From Streptomyces spinosus (GTDB lineage: Bacteria > Actinomycetota > Actinomycetes > Streptomycetales > Streptomycetaceae), in the NCBI RefSeq assembly GCF_020400655.1, contig NZ_JAINRC010000033.1, positions 1-64,000 of the forward strand: a DNA stretch of 64,000 nt, in the 5' to 3' direction. The translations under genes and the position numbers were made by a program. The notes under the pieces were generated by a model. It saw only the letters and a program-made list of their open reading frames with translations. It did not search any database and was not told the origin of the DNA. Positions 54,349 to 63,336 of the stretch are shown in pieces; the stretch's first letter is position 1; every line of letters begins with the position of its first letter.

Positions 54349-54786
54349 ATGCGTTTGACGGCTCTGCGTCCCAAGGCCCTGCTCGTAGCCGCCATGACGG
54401 GCGCCGCCCTCGCCGCCACCAGCGCGTCGGCCAGCGCCGCCCAGAACTGGCAGACCGTAACCTCCACCCCCAACATGACCTGCAGCGCGTACAAGCAGCA
54501 CAAGGTCTCCAACAACGTCAACTTCAAGGTCTGCATCGTCGTCAACAGCAACCTCGACGCACAGGCTGTGCTGGTCGTACAGAACAACGCCGGCGTTGCG
54601 GTCTCGATCGGGGGCGAGGTCGCCACCAACTTCGGAAGCAACGTGGACTGTGCCTCCTCGACGCTCAACCCCGGCTTCACCCGCGGGTGCTACTCTCCCA
54701 CTGTCCATGTCGGATCAGGCCAGACTCTTATCGCGGACGCGCGGCTTCGCCTCAACGGCGTTGACGAGTGGTGGAGCGCCTCCTGA
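54349..54786 (+). CDS. Small secreted protein of unknown function
   Basis: A 145-residue protein with a Sec signal peptide (RPKALLVAAMTGAALAATSA, cleavage near SASAAQ). The mature ~114 residues are beta-rich with four Cys (NMTCSAYK, FKVCIVV, VDCASST, RGCYSPT), probably two disulfides. No family is recognised. AAGAAGG lies 8 bases upstream of the ATG. A small CTGCCG/CGGCAG hairpin follows at about 54788. Confidence 0.75.
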   Translation: MRLTALRPKALLVAAMTGAALAATSASASAAQNWQTVTSTPNMTCSAYKQHKVSNNVNFKVCIVVNSNLDAQAVLVVQNNAGVAVSIGGEVATNFGSNVDCASSTLNPGFTRGCYSPTVHVGSGQTLIADARLRLNGVDEWWSAS

Positions 54787-55142
54787 GCTGCCGCTCCGGC
54801 AGGATCTGGCTGCGGTGGACACCAGCGCGGCCAGATCCGTGTGCCTGCGGTCGACCCATCGCCCCGGATGCTCCCCTCACACGGTCCCGTCACTACCTAG
54901 CCGCCGGCCCGTGGGCCACGGACGATCACCAGGGCTGATGCACTGTCCAGCAGCCGAAGCCCCCTGCAGGGCACCGTTTGACCCTCACCCGCTGGAACAC
55001 CCACGACCCCTTCCAACCGGCGGGATCGTGGGAACGTGGAGCGGGGCGCTCGGAAAGCACGCGGCATGCGGTGATCGGGGCGACCGGCCGCCGATAAGGC
55101 GGGGCCCAGCGGCCAGAGTGGCCACGCCGTCCAGGAGGCGCC
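54787..55142. other. Intergenic stretch
   Basis: About 355 bp. Apart from a 6-bp hairpin just after the preceding stop (a weak terminator candidate), I see no gene or site. Confidence 0.4.
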
Positions 55143-55575
55143 TCAGGGGGCGTTGTTGCGCAGGCCGTGGGTGGTGTCGCTGAGCGGTAGGAAGGCAGGT
55201 CGCTATTGGTGCCGCCCTCGCGTCCGACGCTGACGTGCCGGCCGAGGTAGTTGGCCTTCTGGTGGACGCGTGCGGGACGGCTGCTGTTGTTGATGACGGA
55301 GCTGCCCGTGTCGCGGATGTAGTCGGGCAGGTGTCGCTCGAGCCGTCGACGGCGCGTTTGACGCAGGGCCGGCCGTTGAAGTTGATGTCGGGTAGATGCA
55401 GACGAACCCGCGCGGGCACGCGATCTCGCGATCTGGTCCCGGGCCACGGCGAGGACGCGCGAAGCGGTTGTGGCGCGGGCGGGCACGAGGCCGGTCAGTG
55501 ATGCGGCCCGAACGGCCGGGAGGGCGGCGGCGAGCAGTACGGTCCTGCCGGGGCGGCGTTGTGTAGGCAGAAGTC
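55143..55575 (-). pseudogene. Peptidase inhibitor family I36-like gene, multiply frameshifted
   Basis: The pieces of one secreted protein lie in all three minus-strand frames, in order: a signal-like LLPTQRRPGRTVLLAAALPA, then EIACPRGFVCIYP, then DINFNGRPCVKRAVDGSS, then DYIRDTGSSVINNSSRPARV and HQKANYLGRHVSVGREGG, and a last piece LSDTTHGLRNNAP before TGA at 55145-55143. The whole is the pattern of Streptomyces I36 (SMPI-like, crystallin-fold) metalloprotease inhibitors. At least three frame changes exclude a functional product, unless the sequence is poor here. Confidence 0.75.
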
Positions 55576-55811
55576 TGATGGCGTCGGCCCGTCCTGGCGG
55601 AACGGTTCGCCATTCCGCTGTGCGTCGATGTCCATTCAGACGAGCGAGTCGACGCCGGCCGGCTCTCGACGGCGCAGGCTTCGCCTGCCGCCGGCCTCCC
55701 GGACGTGGGCGTGGTCGACGGAAGGGGCTCCGGACGCCCTGGTCGCCGGCGTCGTGCAGGGCGGTGCCGTTCTCGCTGCATCGGCGTCCGCACAGGGCTG
55801 TGCGAGTCATC

Positions 55812-56114
55812 TCAGGGGGTGAACGGGTCTTTGACGAGAATGCTGTGCGTTCCGGGCACCTGCGTAGCCAGCCCCGGGGGAATGATCTGGACGACGTTGC
55901 CTTGGCACCCCGGGACATTGTGGACACGGACGGGAACGTCCGTGAAGTTGAGTACGGTGGACAGCTGAGCGACCTCGTAGCAGCCGAGCGGGTGGTTGTG
56001 AACGACTCCGTCGATGCGGAGGAATCCATTCGTGGCGAACGCCGATCCGGGAACGGCGAGTGCAAGCATTCCGGCGGCCGCGAATATGGTGAGTGTCGAG
56101 CTCATGCGACGCAT
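55812..56114 (-). CDS. Small secreted protein (100 aa)
   Basis: A 100-residue protein with GAGGAGG before the ATG. MRRMSSTLTIFAAAGMLALA and VPGSAFA form a Sec signal. The mature ~70 residues contain two Cys (GCYEVAQL, VPGCQGNVVQIIPPG) likely paired. Family unknown. It seems intact, although it lies among pseudogenes. Confidence 0.7.
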   Translation of the reverse strand: MRRMSSTLTIFAAAGMLALAVPGSAFATNGFLRIDGVVHNHPLGCYEVAQLSTVLNFTDVPVRVHNVPGCQGNVVQIIPPGLATQVPGTHSILVKDPFTP

Positions 56115-56643
56115 GGCGCGCCTCCTCGTGGGCAGGTCGGAGGGCGTTCCAGCCCTGCAAACGACCGTACGGAAGTGTGCGGGTACTGCATCCCGGGGTC
56201 GTCCGGTTGGGCGACACCGGTCCGTGAACCACCGGGGCGGGGCATGCGGCAGCGTCCGGTCCGCTCGCCGAGGACAACGGGTCGCAGTGGTCTGAGCCCT
56301 CACTGGCTCGGCGTGCACCAGCCCTGGTGCCGGACGCTGTGGCCGCTGATACTGATGAGGTCGCCTGGTATGGCTGGCTGACCGGGCCGGAGCTGCGGTC
56401 GGCCTGCTGGAGTGGCGCTTCACCCCCGACAGCCACGAAGCCTTCAGCCGGTACCTCGCGTTCCGGACCGCGCGGTCCTGACCATGCCCGCTTCTCGGCT
56501 TGGGGTGCCCACTTGCAGCCTAAGCATGGAACACGTCAACGTCGATGCGTGCTCAGTGATGCAAAACGCCGCGTCCGGGTGGGAGATTGACGACATGCAT
56601 CGCGATAGCCGGCACCGTTGGGGCACACCACCAGGAGGAGCCA
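56115..56643. other. Intergenic stretch with a C-terminal gene scrap
   Basis: About 530 bp. The frame ending at the TGA near 56480 reads AAVGLLEWRFTPDSHEAFSR then YLAFRTARS, an apparent C-terminal scrap of a lost protein. AGGAGG at 56633-56638 serves the next gene. Confidence 0.35.
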
Positions 56644-57033
56644 GTGTCATACCTTCAACCGCTCACCCCCGAAGAGAAGCTCGCCGATGCCAAGAAGCAG
56701 CTGAGCCTCCCGCGTATCGTCGTGATCTGCGGCTCCGCCCGTTTCATGACTGAGATGGCCGAGGTCGATCTGCAGGAGACCGTAGCCGGGAAGATCGTCG
56801 TCAAGCCGGGTTGCGACATGAAGTCGCCGCACGAACTTTGGTCTGATCCTGTCGAGGCCGAGGCGCTGAAGGTTCGACTCGACGATCTGCACCGAGCGAA
56901 GATCCGGCTCGCTGATGAGGTGCTCGTAGTCGGTGACTACATCGGAGACAGCACCCGAGCCGAAATCGCTTACGCCCGGTCGCTGGGCAAACCCGTACGG
57001 TTCACGCACCCCGAGGTCGACCCCGCCCCCTGA
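56644..57033 (+). CDS. Nucleoside 2-deoxyribosyltransferase-like protein
   Basis: A 129-residue protein starting at GTG, five bases after AGGAGG. Motifs: RIVVICGSARFMTEMAEVDL at the start of a Rossmann-like fold, and VLVVGDYIGDSTRAEIAYAR followed by GKPVRF, the C-terminal pattern of the nucleoside 2-deoxyribosyltransferase/DUF4406-like family. Such proteins cleave or transfer the N-glycosidic bond of nucleosides, or serve in immunity-like roles; the activity here is unproven. The gene appears intact and alone. Confidence 0.75.
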   Translation: MSYLQPLTPEEKLADAKKQLSLPRIVVICGSARFMTEMAEVDLQETVAGKIVVKPGCDMKSPHELWSDPVEAEALKVRLDDLHRAKIRLADEVLVVGDYIGDSTRAEIAYARSLGKPVRFTHPEVDPAP

Positions 57034-57062
57034 CCGCCCATCCCCACACCCTCCCTGCCGAC

Positions 57063-57465
57063 GTGGGGGTGTTCCGCTCCCACACAGGGGTGTTCCTCGC
57101 CGAGCAAGCTCCCGTCACCTACGGCATGGTCCGAGCGCGCATCGCCACCTTGCGCGGCACTCCGTCCGTCGCACCGCCACGGCCCCCGACGGTACGGCAG
57201 GTGACCGGCTGGCTCACCCGCTGCCCCGAACTGGACACGGCAGCCGGACACGTCCGCGATCTCGGCGAGGTGCTCACTGGCCCCCTCGGCGTCACGCTCC
57301 CTGCCTGGATCGACGCAGCCGACGCCGGCCATCTGCCCGGTCTCACCGGCTTCGCAGTCCATCTGCTCCGAGACCTCGACGCCGTGACCGCCGACCTCAC
57401 CCTGGACTGGAGCTCAGGCAGCATTGAGGGCGCCGTGAACCGCTTCAAGAAAATTGCGAGAACGG
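57063..57465 (+). pseudogene. ISL3-type transposase C-terminal fragment
   Basis: FAVHLLRDLDAVTADLTLDW then SSGSIEGAVNRFKKIAR match the end of the DDE domain in ISL3 (IS204/IS1096-type) transposases, with the catalytic Glu in SIEGAVN. Upstream words (VRARIATLRG, VTGWLTRCPELD) belong to the same family. The usual C-terminus after NRxKxxKR is replaced by DNA of another gene on the opposite strand. Confidence 0.75.
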
Positions 57466-57466
57466 C

Positions 57467-57671
57467 GGGCACTCCTGCGGCGGCGCCCCCTGGTACGTCC
57501 TGGCGAAGCCTGCTGGAAGCCGCCCGCTCGGAGCACGAACGAGTGGATACAGCTGTCGCCGCACTCCGGCGTGGCCGCATCCGGGGAGACTGCTCCCGCG
57601 GCAGTGCAGCCGCCGACCAGGGCGGTCACCGCCGCAGCGGCCAGCGCCTTCTCCCTGCCAGACGTGATCAC
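57467..57671 (-). pseudogene. Lipoprotein gene truncated by ISL3 remnant
   Basis: A GTG at 57671 follows CAGGAGTCTTC. The product begins VITSGREKALAAAAVTALVG with Cys at the lipobox (GGCTAAG), then PECGDSCIHSFVLRAGGFQQ. The frame runs into the ISL3 fragment at about 57467, so the protein has lost its C-terminus. Family unknown. Confidence 0.5.
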
Positions 57672-57811
57672 GAAGACTCCTGTGTTCTCGGGAAGGCTCG
57701 CGGTCGCGCCGGTGGACACGGCGGGTCGCCGGGCCGTCCGCGGAGAGTGAACCTTCGTGCGGCAGGAGGCACCCCTCCTCCACGACTACTGACCTTGAAT
57801 GCGTGGTGTCG

Positions 57812-58342
57812 TCATGGTGGCTGGTGCCGGAGGCCGGTGCCGGTGAGGCAGCCGTCGAGGACGTCGGGGCGGTACTGGAGCTGGCGTAGGCCGCGCCGGA
57901 CGGCGGTGATCAGGTCGTCGGGGTCGACGAAGGCGCGGTTGGCTGTGGTGGTGCGTCGCAGGACGGACCAGATGCCTTCGACCGGGCTGAGGTCGGGTGT
58001 GCGTAGGGCGGCAGTTGGAAGACGGTGAGCCAGTCGCGGGCGGCGATGTAGCGGCGCATTCCGGCCGTCAGGTGGGTGTTGAGATTGTCCCAGACCAGTA
58101 CGATCGGGCCGCCGAGCTGCTGGTGGGCGGTCTGGATCAGGTCGCGGTAGTCCTTCCAGGAGAAGCTCTTGCGCCCGTCGGGCCGGGTGTCCGGGCAGGG
58201 GCCGGTAGATCAGTCGCGAGGCTTCGCCGGTCTTGTAGCAGGCCAGGGCGGCCACCGATAAGCGGCGGCGGGAGCGGCCCCGCACGCGGATCACCGGGGT
58301 GTGGCCCCGGCGGGACCAGGTGCGGGTGGTCGGCGGCGTCAT
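57812..58342 (-). pseudogene. IS630-family transposase, truncated and frameshifted
   Basis: The order is RTWSRRGHTPVIRVRGRSRR, ACYKTGEASRLIYRP, then in a second frame RKSFSWKDYRDLIQTAHQQL and GGPIVLVWDNLNTHLTAGMR, then back in the first frame TPDLSPVEGIWSVLRR to GCLTGTGL. These are the DDE motifs of IS630 transposases (D in VWDNLNTH, E in PVEGIW). Two compensating frame changes and a missing N-terminus make it inactive. It abuts a truncated carbonic anhydrase gene on the same strand. Confidence 0.85.
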
Positions 58343-58529
58343 CGACCCCGCCGGCGTTGCGGATGACGTGCGCCTCGCCGTCGTTCAGGCCGAGGATCGC
58401 GTAGACGTTCAGCCGGGCGTCCATGCAGGCCACGACGGCCAGTTGGCGGGAGGGCGGCAGCGGGAGCGGACCGGAGAAGGTCTCGGCGTAGCGCGCGTTG
58501 TTGGCGAGCAGTTCATCGGTGAAGGACAT
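58343..58529 (-). pseudogene. Beta-carbonic anhydrase, truncated by IS630 remnant
   Basis: From the ATG at 58529: MSFTDELLANNARYAETFSG, LPLPPSRQLAVVACMDARLN and AHVIRNAGGV are the first 62 residues of a beta-carbonic anhydrase, including the zinc/catalytic C-x-D-x-R motif. The His-x2-Cys zinc ligands and the remaining ~100 residues are lost at the junction with the transposase. No C-terminal half was found on the far side of the element. Confidence 0.85.
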
Positions 58530-58774
58530 GACGGACCTCGGTTCTCTCGTACGGGGAAGGGCACGGACGGGGTGATGGCGCGGAGCGGGATCACGAGGCC
58601 CGGCTACAGAAACCGTCGAAGAGATACACACGACGCGAGGGCCAGAAGCCCGTCAACGTCGCGACCAAGGTCGGCATCACACCAGTGAACTCCTCGACGC
58701 CGGGCCAGGCAAGAGAATGAATGTTCGGCGCCGGGGCCGCGACGGCCATGGGACCGTCGTCGGATTCGACAAAT

Positions 58775-59138
58775 TCACCCCGCGGCGGGGAGCCTCTCCG
58801 TACGGCCGCCCAGCCCGGCGGATAACTGGTCAGTGAACCGTTCCAACGCCAGTGCGACGGGCGGTGCGACGGACGACATGCCGCCCTCTGCGGCGATGTC
58901 CCGGTCGAGGCTGAACATGCCCTGCACGGCGTGGGCCGCGCCCATGGAACTCACCACAGGGCGCAGGGCATGGTCGATGGCAACGCCGGCGCCGAGCAGC
59001 GCCTCGGGTGGCACGGCGCGCCCCTCCAACGCAGTCACCTCGTGCCTGCCGCCGAAGCCGGTCGTCCAGGTGACGCAACAGCCGGGCGGCGCGGGAGGTG
59101 GGGGAGGGGCTTCCGGACGCGGACAGGATGGCAGCCAT
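58775..59138 (-). pseudogene. ssuE: SsuE-like FMN reductase, internally deleted
   Basis: MAAILSASGSPSPTSRAARL and LRHLDDRLRRQA are the start of SsuE-type NADPH:FMN reductases. After a frame change, LEGRAVPPEALLGA is joined to AIDHALRPVVSSMGAAHAVQ and GMFSLDRDIA, which normally lie about 60 residues apart. The flavin-binding middle is gone. SsuE supplies reduced FMN for sulfonate desulfonation; a TSUP (sulfite-exporter type) remnant nearby may come from the same lost locus. Confidence 0.8.
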
Positions 59139-59200
59139 GAGAGATCTTCCGGGTGACGGGGTTCAGACGTGCGCACGGGGCGGATGCGTGCTGTGGTGGC

Positions 59201-59345
59201 TCACCAAGCGTTCGACCGCACCGTGACGACGGGGCTCAGGTCGTTGCGGAGAGCTTCGAGGAACATGACGACTTCGGCCGCTGTGGAACGGTGCTGCAGG
59301 TTGTTGAGGACGTCGTGGTGAGCGACGTGCACGACCGAGAGGCGG
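59201..59345 (-). pseudogene. C-terminal scrap of an unidentified enzyme
   Basis: Minus-strand frame reads VVHVAHHDVLNNLQHRSTAA then EVVMFLEALRNDLSPVV and ends at TGA (59203-59201). It looks like the last 45 residues of an NAD(P)H- or hydrolase-type enzyme, but I cannot name it with confidence. No start is present. Confidence 0.4.
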
Positions 59346-59479
59346 GCGCGGGGCAGTGACTTCGCCGTTCGCGCCAGCACCGATCGGCCGGCGGATCGGC
59401 GTCCCTGACGAGGAGCAGGACCAGAACGGCCACGTCGCCGCCGTTCAGGGCGGCCGGCAGGGCGTCCGGTACGGCGTCG

Positions 59480-59743
59480 TCAAGCGCGCGCGTCTTCGCA
59501 GTCGGCGCCGTCCCGGCCGCCGCAGCCGGAGCACTGCTGTTCTCCACCGGGCCGCTTCCCGCCCCCACCCGTCTCATCGGCGTGTTCCTACTGATCACGG
59601 TCATCTGACGGCGATGGCAGCCGCACACGGCCCGGCTCGACGACCGCGCGTTCGCCGCCGTCGGCGCCGCTTCCGGCTACAGCTCCGCGCTGGTCGGCTC
59701 GGTCGGCCCGATGGTCGCCCGGTCGTACGCCGACTACACGTAG
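59480..59743 (+). pseudogene. TSUP (TauE/SafE) exporter remnant
   Basis: ALLFSTGPLPAPTRLIGVFL LITVI precedes an in-frame TGA at 59606-59608, where TGG would be expected, followed by RRWQPHTARLDDRAFAAVGA and ASGYSSALVGSVGPMVA. This is the middle of a TSUP-family sulfite/sulfonate exporter. The rest is missing. Confidence 0.7.
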
Positions 59744-59888
59744 GGCGGCTGGCTGCAGGAGTGACCCGCCGTACCGGTCATGGACATCCACTGACGCTGC
59801 TGAGGTGCTCGCAGGGGCAGGCCCCGCGCTCGGTGGTGAGCGGCGGGGCCTGCTGTCCGGGTGCTTCGGACGGAAGAGCCGAACTCGG

Positions 59889-60150
59889 TTACGGAACGAG
59901 CTTGAGGAGCTTGTTGGGCGAGCCGGTGCCGATGCCCGTGAGGACGTCGCTGGTCGCTCCGTTCACCAGTGCGGCGGCCACGGTCGCCGGGGAAGCACCC
60001 GGGTGAGCGGTCAGGTAGAGCGCCGCCGCACCGGAGACATGCGGAGCGGCGAAGGACGTGCCACTGCCGGTGTAGCTGGCGGTGTCGGAGGTGTTCCAGC
60101 CGGCGGTGATGCTGCTGCCGGGGGCGAAGACGTCCACGGTCGAACCGCTG
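59889..60150 (-). pseudogene. Subtilase (S8) C-terminal fragment
   Basis: SGSTVDVFAPGSSITAGWNT, then the catalytic-Ser motif GSGTSFAAPHVSGAAALYL and TGSPNKLLKLVP before TAA. This is the last ~85 residues of an exported subtilisin-like serine protease. The Asp and His parts of the triad and the signal peptide are absent. Confidence 0.85.
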
Positions 60151-60477
60151 CTCGGCTGTGAGCGTATGAGGTGAACGGCGGGATGGGGCCGCCCCACCTT
60201 CTGGGAGCATTTTGTGGCGAGCACCGCAGACGAGCCCGAGCAGCCCCTTGATGGGACCGGACAGGCCCCCCTCCGCGGGCCCTTCCATCACCCCTTCCGC
60301 GCGCCGCCGCCACGGCAGCGGCTCGGGTCAGGCCGGGGTGGCCTGCTTCGCTAGTGCTCTGAACACATTGGTTCGCCGGGTTGGTGGTCGGGGCGGTTGG
60401 ATGTGCGGTGACGTCCGATCCGAGTGCTGGTGGTGCGGTGGCTGAGCCTGTCCGCGTGCGCAGGTTGACCCCGCGAC

Positions 60478-60591
60478 AAGCTGCTGAGCGCCGACTTCGG
60501 GGAGGCGACCATCAAGATCAAATACGGCGACTTCGAGTACGCGCTGGCGCAGTCCATGCCGTCGGTCATCCCCTTCGAGCCCAACGGCTGA
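60478..60591 (+). pseudogene. C-terminal gene scrap
   Basis: The frame KLLSADFGEATIKIKYGDFE then YALAQSMPSVIPFEPNG ends in TGA at 60589-60591 and has normal codon use but no start. Family not recognised. Confidence 0.4.
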
Positions 60592-60826
60592 CGGCCCCTG
60601 CCCCCTCCGGTAGCCGGTGGTGCCCCACAGTCGTCGGGTGCCGCCGGCCCCGCGATGTCCGTACACGCGGCGCGAGCCGCAGTGGCGAGGTGTGTGCGGC
60701 GGAGCGATGACTGGACGCCCGCTATGCGAAGGCGGTGTGAGCATACGCGGGACTTTTCATGGTGCTGTGGATCGGGTGCTCACGAGACTTGTTTCACCGT
60801 CAGCTGTCCAATTATGTTCGGTCACC

Positions 60827-61849
60827 GTGCTCGCATCCCCGCTGATCAGCGTCATAGTCGCTGCGCACGACCTCCAGGGACAACTTGGGGTCTGCCTGAA
60901 ATCGATCCTGGACCAGTCCTTTAGGGACGTGGAGGTCGTCGCGGTCCTGGACCAGTCTGCCCACTGCCCTGCGGGCTTGGTGGACGACTATGCCCGGCGC
61001 GATGGGCGGCTCTCGGTCGTACGGCTGACGGGTGTCGCCGGCATCGGCCGGATACGCAACGCGGGGGCCGAGCGCGCCGCCGGTGACTACCTGCTGTTTC
61101 TGGACAGCGATCACATCGTCCGGGGCGAAACGCTGCAGGCGATGGCCGACCGGCTGCGAGCGGGGGGCGAGCCGGATGTTCTTCTCTTCGGGCACACCCG
61201 CCTCCACCGCAGCCGCTCGTGGCCCGGTGCCGCGGCCGGCCTGCTGGCCCAGCAGGGAAGTGAACCCTTCGCCCCGCTCGACCGGCCCGAGTTCTTCGGT
61301 GCTCCCGCCTACTCCTGGGACCGTCTCGTCCGCCGCGAGCTGTGGACCGGGCAGCAACTCGCCTTCCCCGACGGTCTCCACGAGGAGGTCACAGTCGTCC
61401 ACCGGGCCATGCTCGCCGCCGACCGGATCGCCGTCCTGAAATGGAACTGCGTGCAGATCCGCCGCCGGCACACCCAGCACCCCGCAGGCTCACCTGACGG
61501 CACCCACTTCGACGTCTTCGGCCGGTACGAAGAGAGCTTCGGCCTGCTCGGCGAGCGCGGCGCCCTGGACGTGGTGGCTCCCGCTCTCTTCACCCGCATG
61601 ATTCGCCACTATCTCTTCCTGCTCAACCTCGAGGGATGTCTCTCCCGCTCCGAGCGCCCGCGGTTCTTCGAACGCGCCAGCGAGCACTACCGGCGCTACC
61701 TCCCCGACGGCTACGACCACCCCGATGGCCGAGAGGGTGTCAAGTTCCAACTCCTGGCGAGCGGCAGATACAGCGCCCTGGAGGCCGCCAGTCTCCCGCA
61801 GCGGGCACGGGGTCTGGTGTCCCGGGGCGCCGCCCTCCGCGGACGGTGA
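60827..61849 (+). CDS. Family 2 glycosyltransferase
   Basis: A 340-residue GT-A enzyme. LISVIVAAHDLQGQLGVCLK and SILDQSFRDVEVVAVLDQS are the nucleotide-sugar-binding start, and the metal-binding DxD is in LLFLDSDHIV near residue 100. The middle holds TWNCVQIRRRH-like acceptor-side motifs (VLKWNCVQIRRRHTQH). The start is uncertain: GTG 60827 begins at the fold, whereas GTG 60737 would add 30 codons of AT-rich, non-coding-like DNA. Members transfer sugars to cell-wall polymers such as teichoic acids. It appears intact, although gene debris surrounds it. Confidence 0.8.
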   Translation: MLASPLISVIVAAHDLQGQLGVCLKSILDQSFRDVEVVAVLDQSAHCPAGLVDDYARRDGRLSVVRLTGVAGIGRIRNAGAERAAGDYLLFLDSDHIVRGETLQAMADRLRAGGEPDVLLFGHTRLHRSRSWPGAAAGLLAQQGSEPFAPLDRPEFFGAPAYSWDRLVRRELWTGQQLAFPDGLHEEVTVVHRAMLAADRIAVLKWNCVQIRRRHTQHPAGSPDGTHFDVFGRYEESFGLLGERGALDVVAPALFTRMIRHYLFLLNLEGCLSRSERPRFFERASEHYRRYLPDGYDHPDGREGVKFQLLASGRYSALEAASLPQRARGLVSRGAALRGR

Positions 61850-61993
61850 CCAGGCCGGAGGAAGCGGCGGGCTGCGGACCTGCCGGGCCGTGACGTGACC
61901 GCCGCCCGGTTCCGGCACCGGCGCGTGGGGTACGTCACCCAATGACAACAGCCCTCGGGTGCGACCGGCGCCCGTCCGGCATACACCTGAACT

Positions 61994-62977
61994 GTGCTGT
62001 CTCCTCCCCTCCGGCCGATGCTCGCCGAGGCACGCCCCGGGCTCCCGCCCGAGCGGGCGCTGCCAGGCGGGTTGGCCTTCGAGCAGAAACCGGACGGCTT
62101 CCGCGCGGTGCTCTTCGCGGGCCCTGGTCGCGCGTACCTGCAGTCGAGGAACGGCGCCGACCTCAGCAGTGCCTTCCCCGAAATCACGGCAGCCGGCCGG
62201 GCCCTGCACGCACCGCTGGTCCTGGACGGCGAGCTGGTCGTCGCGCGAAGGGCCGTCTCGACTTCGGCGAGCTTCAGGCCCGGGCCCGCCGCCGCGGCGC
62301 CGGTGCCCGGCAGGCCGCCCGGGCCGCGCCGGCGTAGCTGATCGTGTTCGACGTTCTTGGCACGGCCGACGGCCCGCTCCTCAACGAGCCCTACCGGGCG
62401 CGGCGCGCGCTGCTGGAAGCACTGTTCGCCGAGGGGGTGCTGGCCGCGCCGTTCGTGTTGTGTCCGGCTACCACTGACCGGGTGACCGCCGAGGACTGGC
62501 TCGACCCGGCGTGGGGCGCGGCCGGTATCGAGGGCGTCGTCGTGAAGGGCCTGGCCCAGAGGTACCAGCCGTGCCGTAGGGGCTGGATCAAGGTGCGTGC
62601 CCGGGCCAGCGCGGAAGCGGTGGTCGCCTCGTTGACGGGCCGGGTGGCCGCGCCGTCGACACTCCTGCTGGGCCGCTAGGACGAGTCGGGCCGGCTGCGG
62701 TTCGTCGCGTGGACGGCACCGCTGTCGGTGACGGCCCGGCGCGAGGTCGGCGGCCTGCTGTATCCGGGCGGTGCGGAGCACCCGTGGCAGCACCGCCGCT
62801 TCCTGGCCGGTTGGGGCAGGCGCGAGGCGCTCGACCACCGGCCGGTCGTCCTCGACGTCGTGGTCGAGTTCGCCGGGGACACCGCGGTGGACGAGCACCG
62901 CTACCGGCACCCCGTCCGCTACCTGCGCGGTACGCGACGACCTCAGCGCTCAGCAGCTGCCTCCCTCAGGGGGCTAG
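61994..62977 (+). pseudogene. ATP-dependent DNA ligase (LigD-like), multiply disrupted
   Basis: MLAEARPGLPPERALPGGLA and EQKPDGFRAVLF carry the K-x-D-G nucleotidyl motif. A frame change near 62250 leads to KGRLDFGELQARARRRG, then TAG at 62338, LIVFDVLGTADG, GIEGVVVKGLAQRYQP and WIKVRARA, TAG at 62677 (Tyr expected in GRYDE), VEFAGDTAVDEHRYRHPVRY, and one more frame change before DDLSAQQLP. The order is that of the ~310-residue Streptomyces ligases related to the LigD ligase domain, used in end joining. Several independent lesions make it non-functional. Confidence 0.88.
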
Positions 62978-63105
62978 TTGTGCTGTCCGGGGAGGTTGGT
63001 GACGCGGCTGGCTGGTGGTTGGCCGCTGATGCCGGCGTGGGGTCGGTGGTAGTTGTACCAGTGGAGCCAGTCGGGGAACGCTGCCTGTCGTTCGGTGTCT
63101 GAGGG
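62974..63105 (-). pseudogene. IS481-type transposase C-terminal fragment (minus strand)
   Basis: AFPDWLHWYNYHRPHAGISG and QPPASRVTNLPGQHN are the conserved end of IS481-type transposases. The stop codon overlaps the last codons of the ligase remnant, so the element seems to have landed at the ligase 3' end. Confidence 0.8.
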
Positions 63106-63229
63106 CGTGGGTGGGTTTGCTGGTTGCGTCGTGGTCGGCCGGTGCCTGCTGTCAGGTGAGGCTTCTGCGGTAGGGCCGGGTGTTGTCGGTCCGGGACTCG
63201 CTCCGCTCGTTGTGGTCGGTGCCGCAGGT

Positions 63230-63309
63230 GGTGGAGAAGGCGGCGGCCTGGTGGGGAAGGCTGCGGCCTGGTGGAGAAGGCTGCGGCCTGGTGGGGAAGG
63301 CGGTGTGGG
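63230..63309. repeat. Four tandem 20-bp repeats
   Basis: Units start at 63230, 63250, 63270 and 63290, each of the form GGTGGRGAAGGCKGCGGCCT; the last is partial. They lie between two opposed IS481 fragments. Function unknown. Confidence 0.8.
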
Positions 63310-63336
63310 TGGCGGCCTTCTCGTCCGAGCTACCGA

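Noticed and set aside
30070..62679. Amber codon reassignment or suppression, because several broken genes have TAG in frame
   Set aside because: TAG appears only in genes with other lesions, while intact genes use TAG as a normal stop, for example at 5036-5038. Decay is the simpler reading.
63230..63309. CRISPR array
   Set aside because: The 20-bp units are directly adjacent with no spacers.
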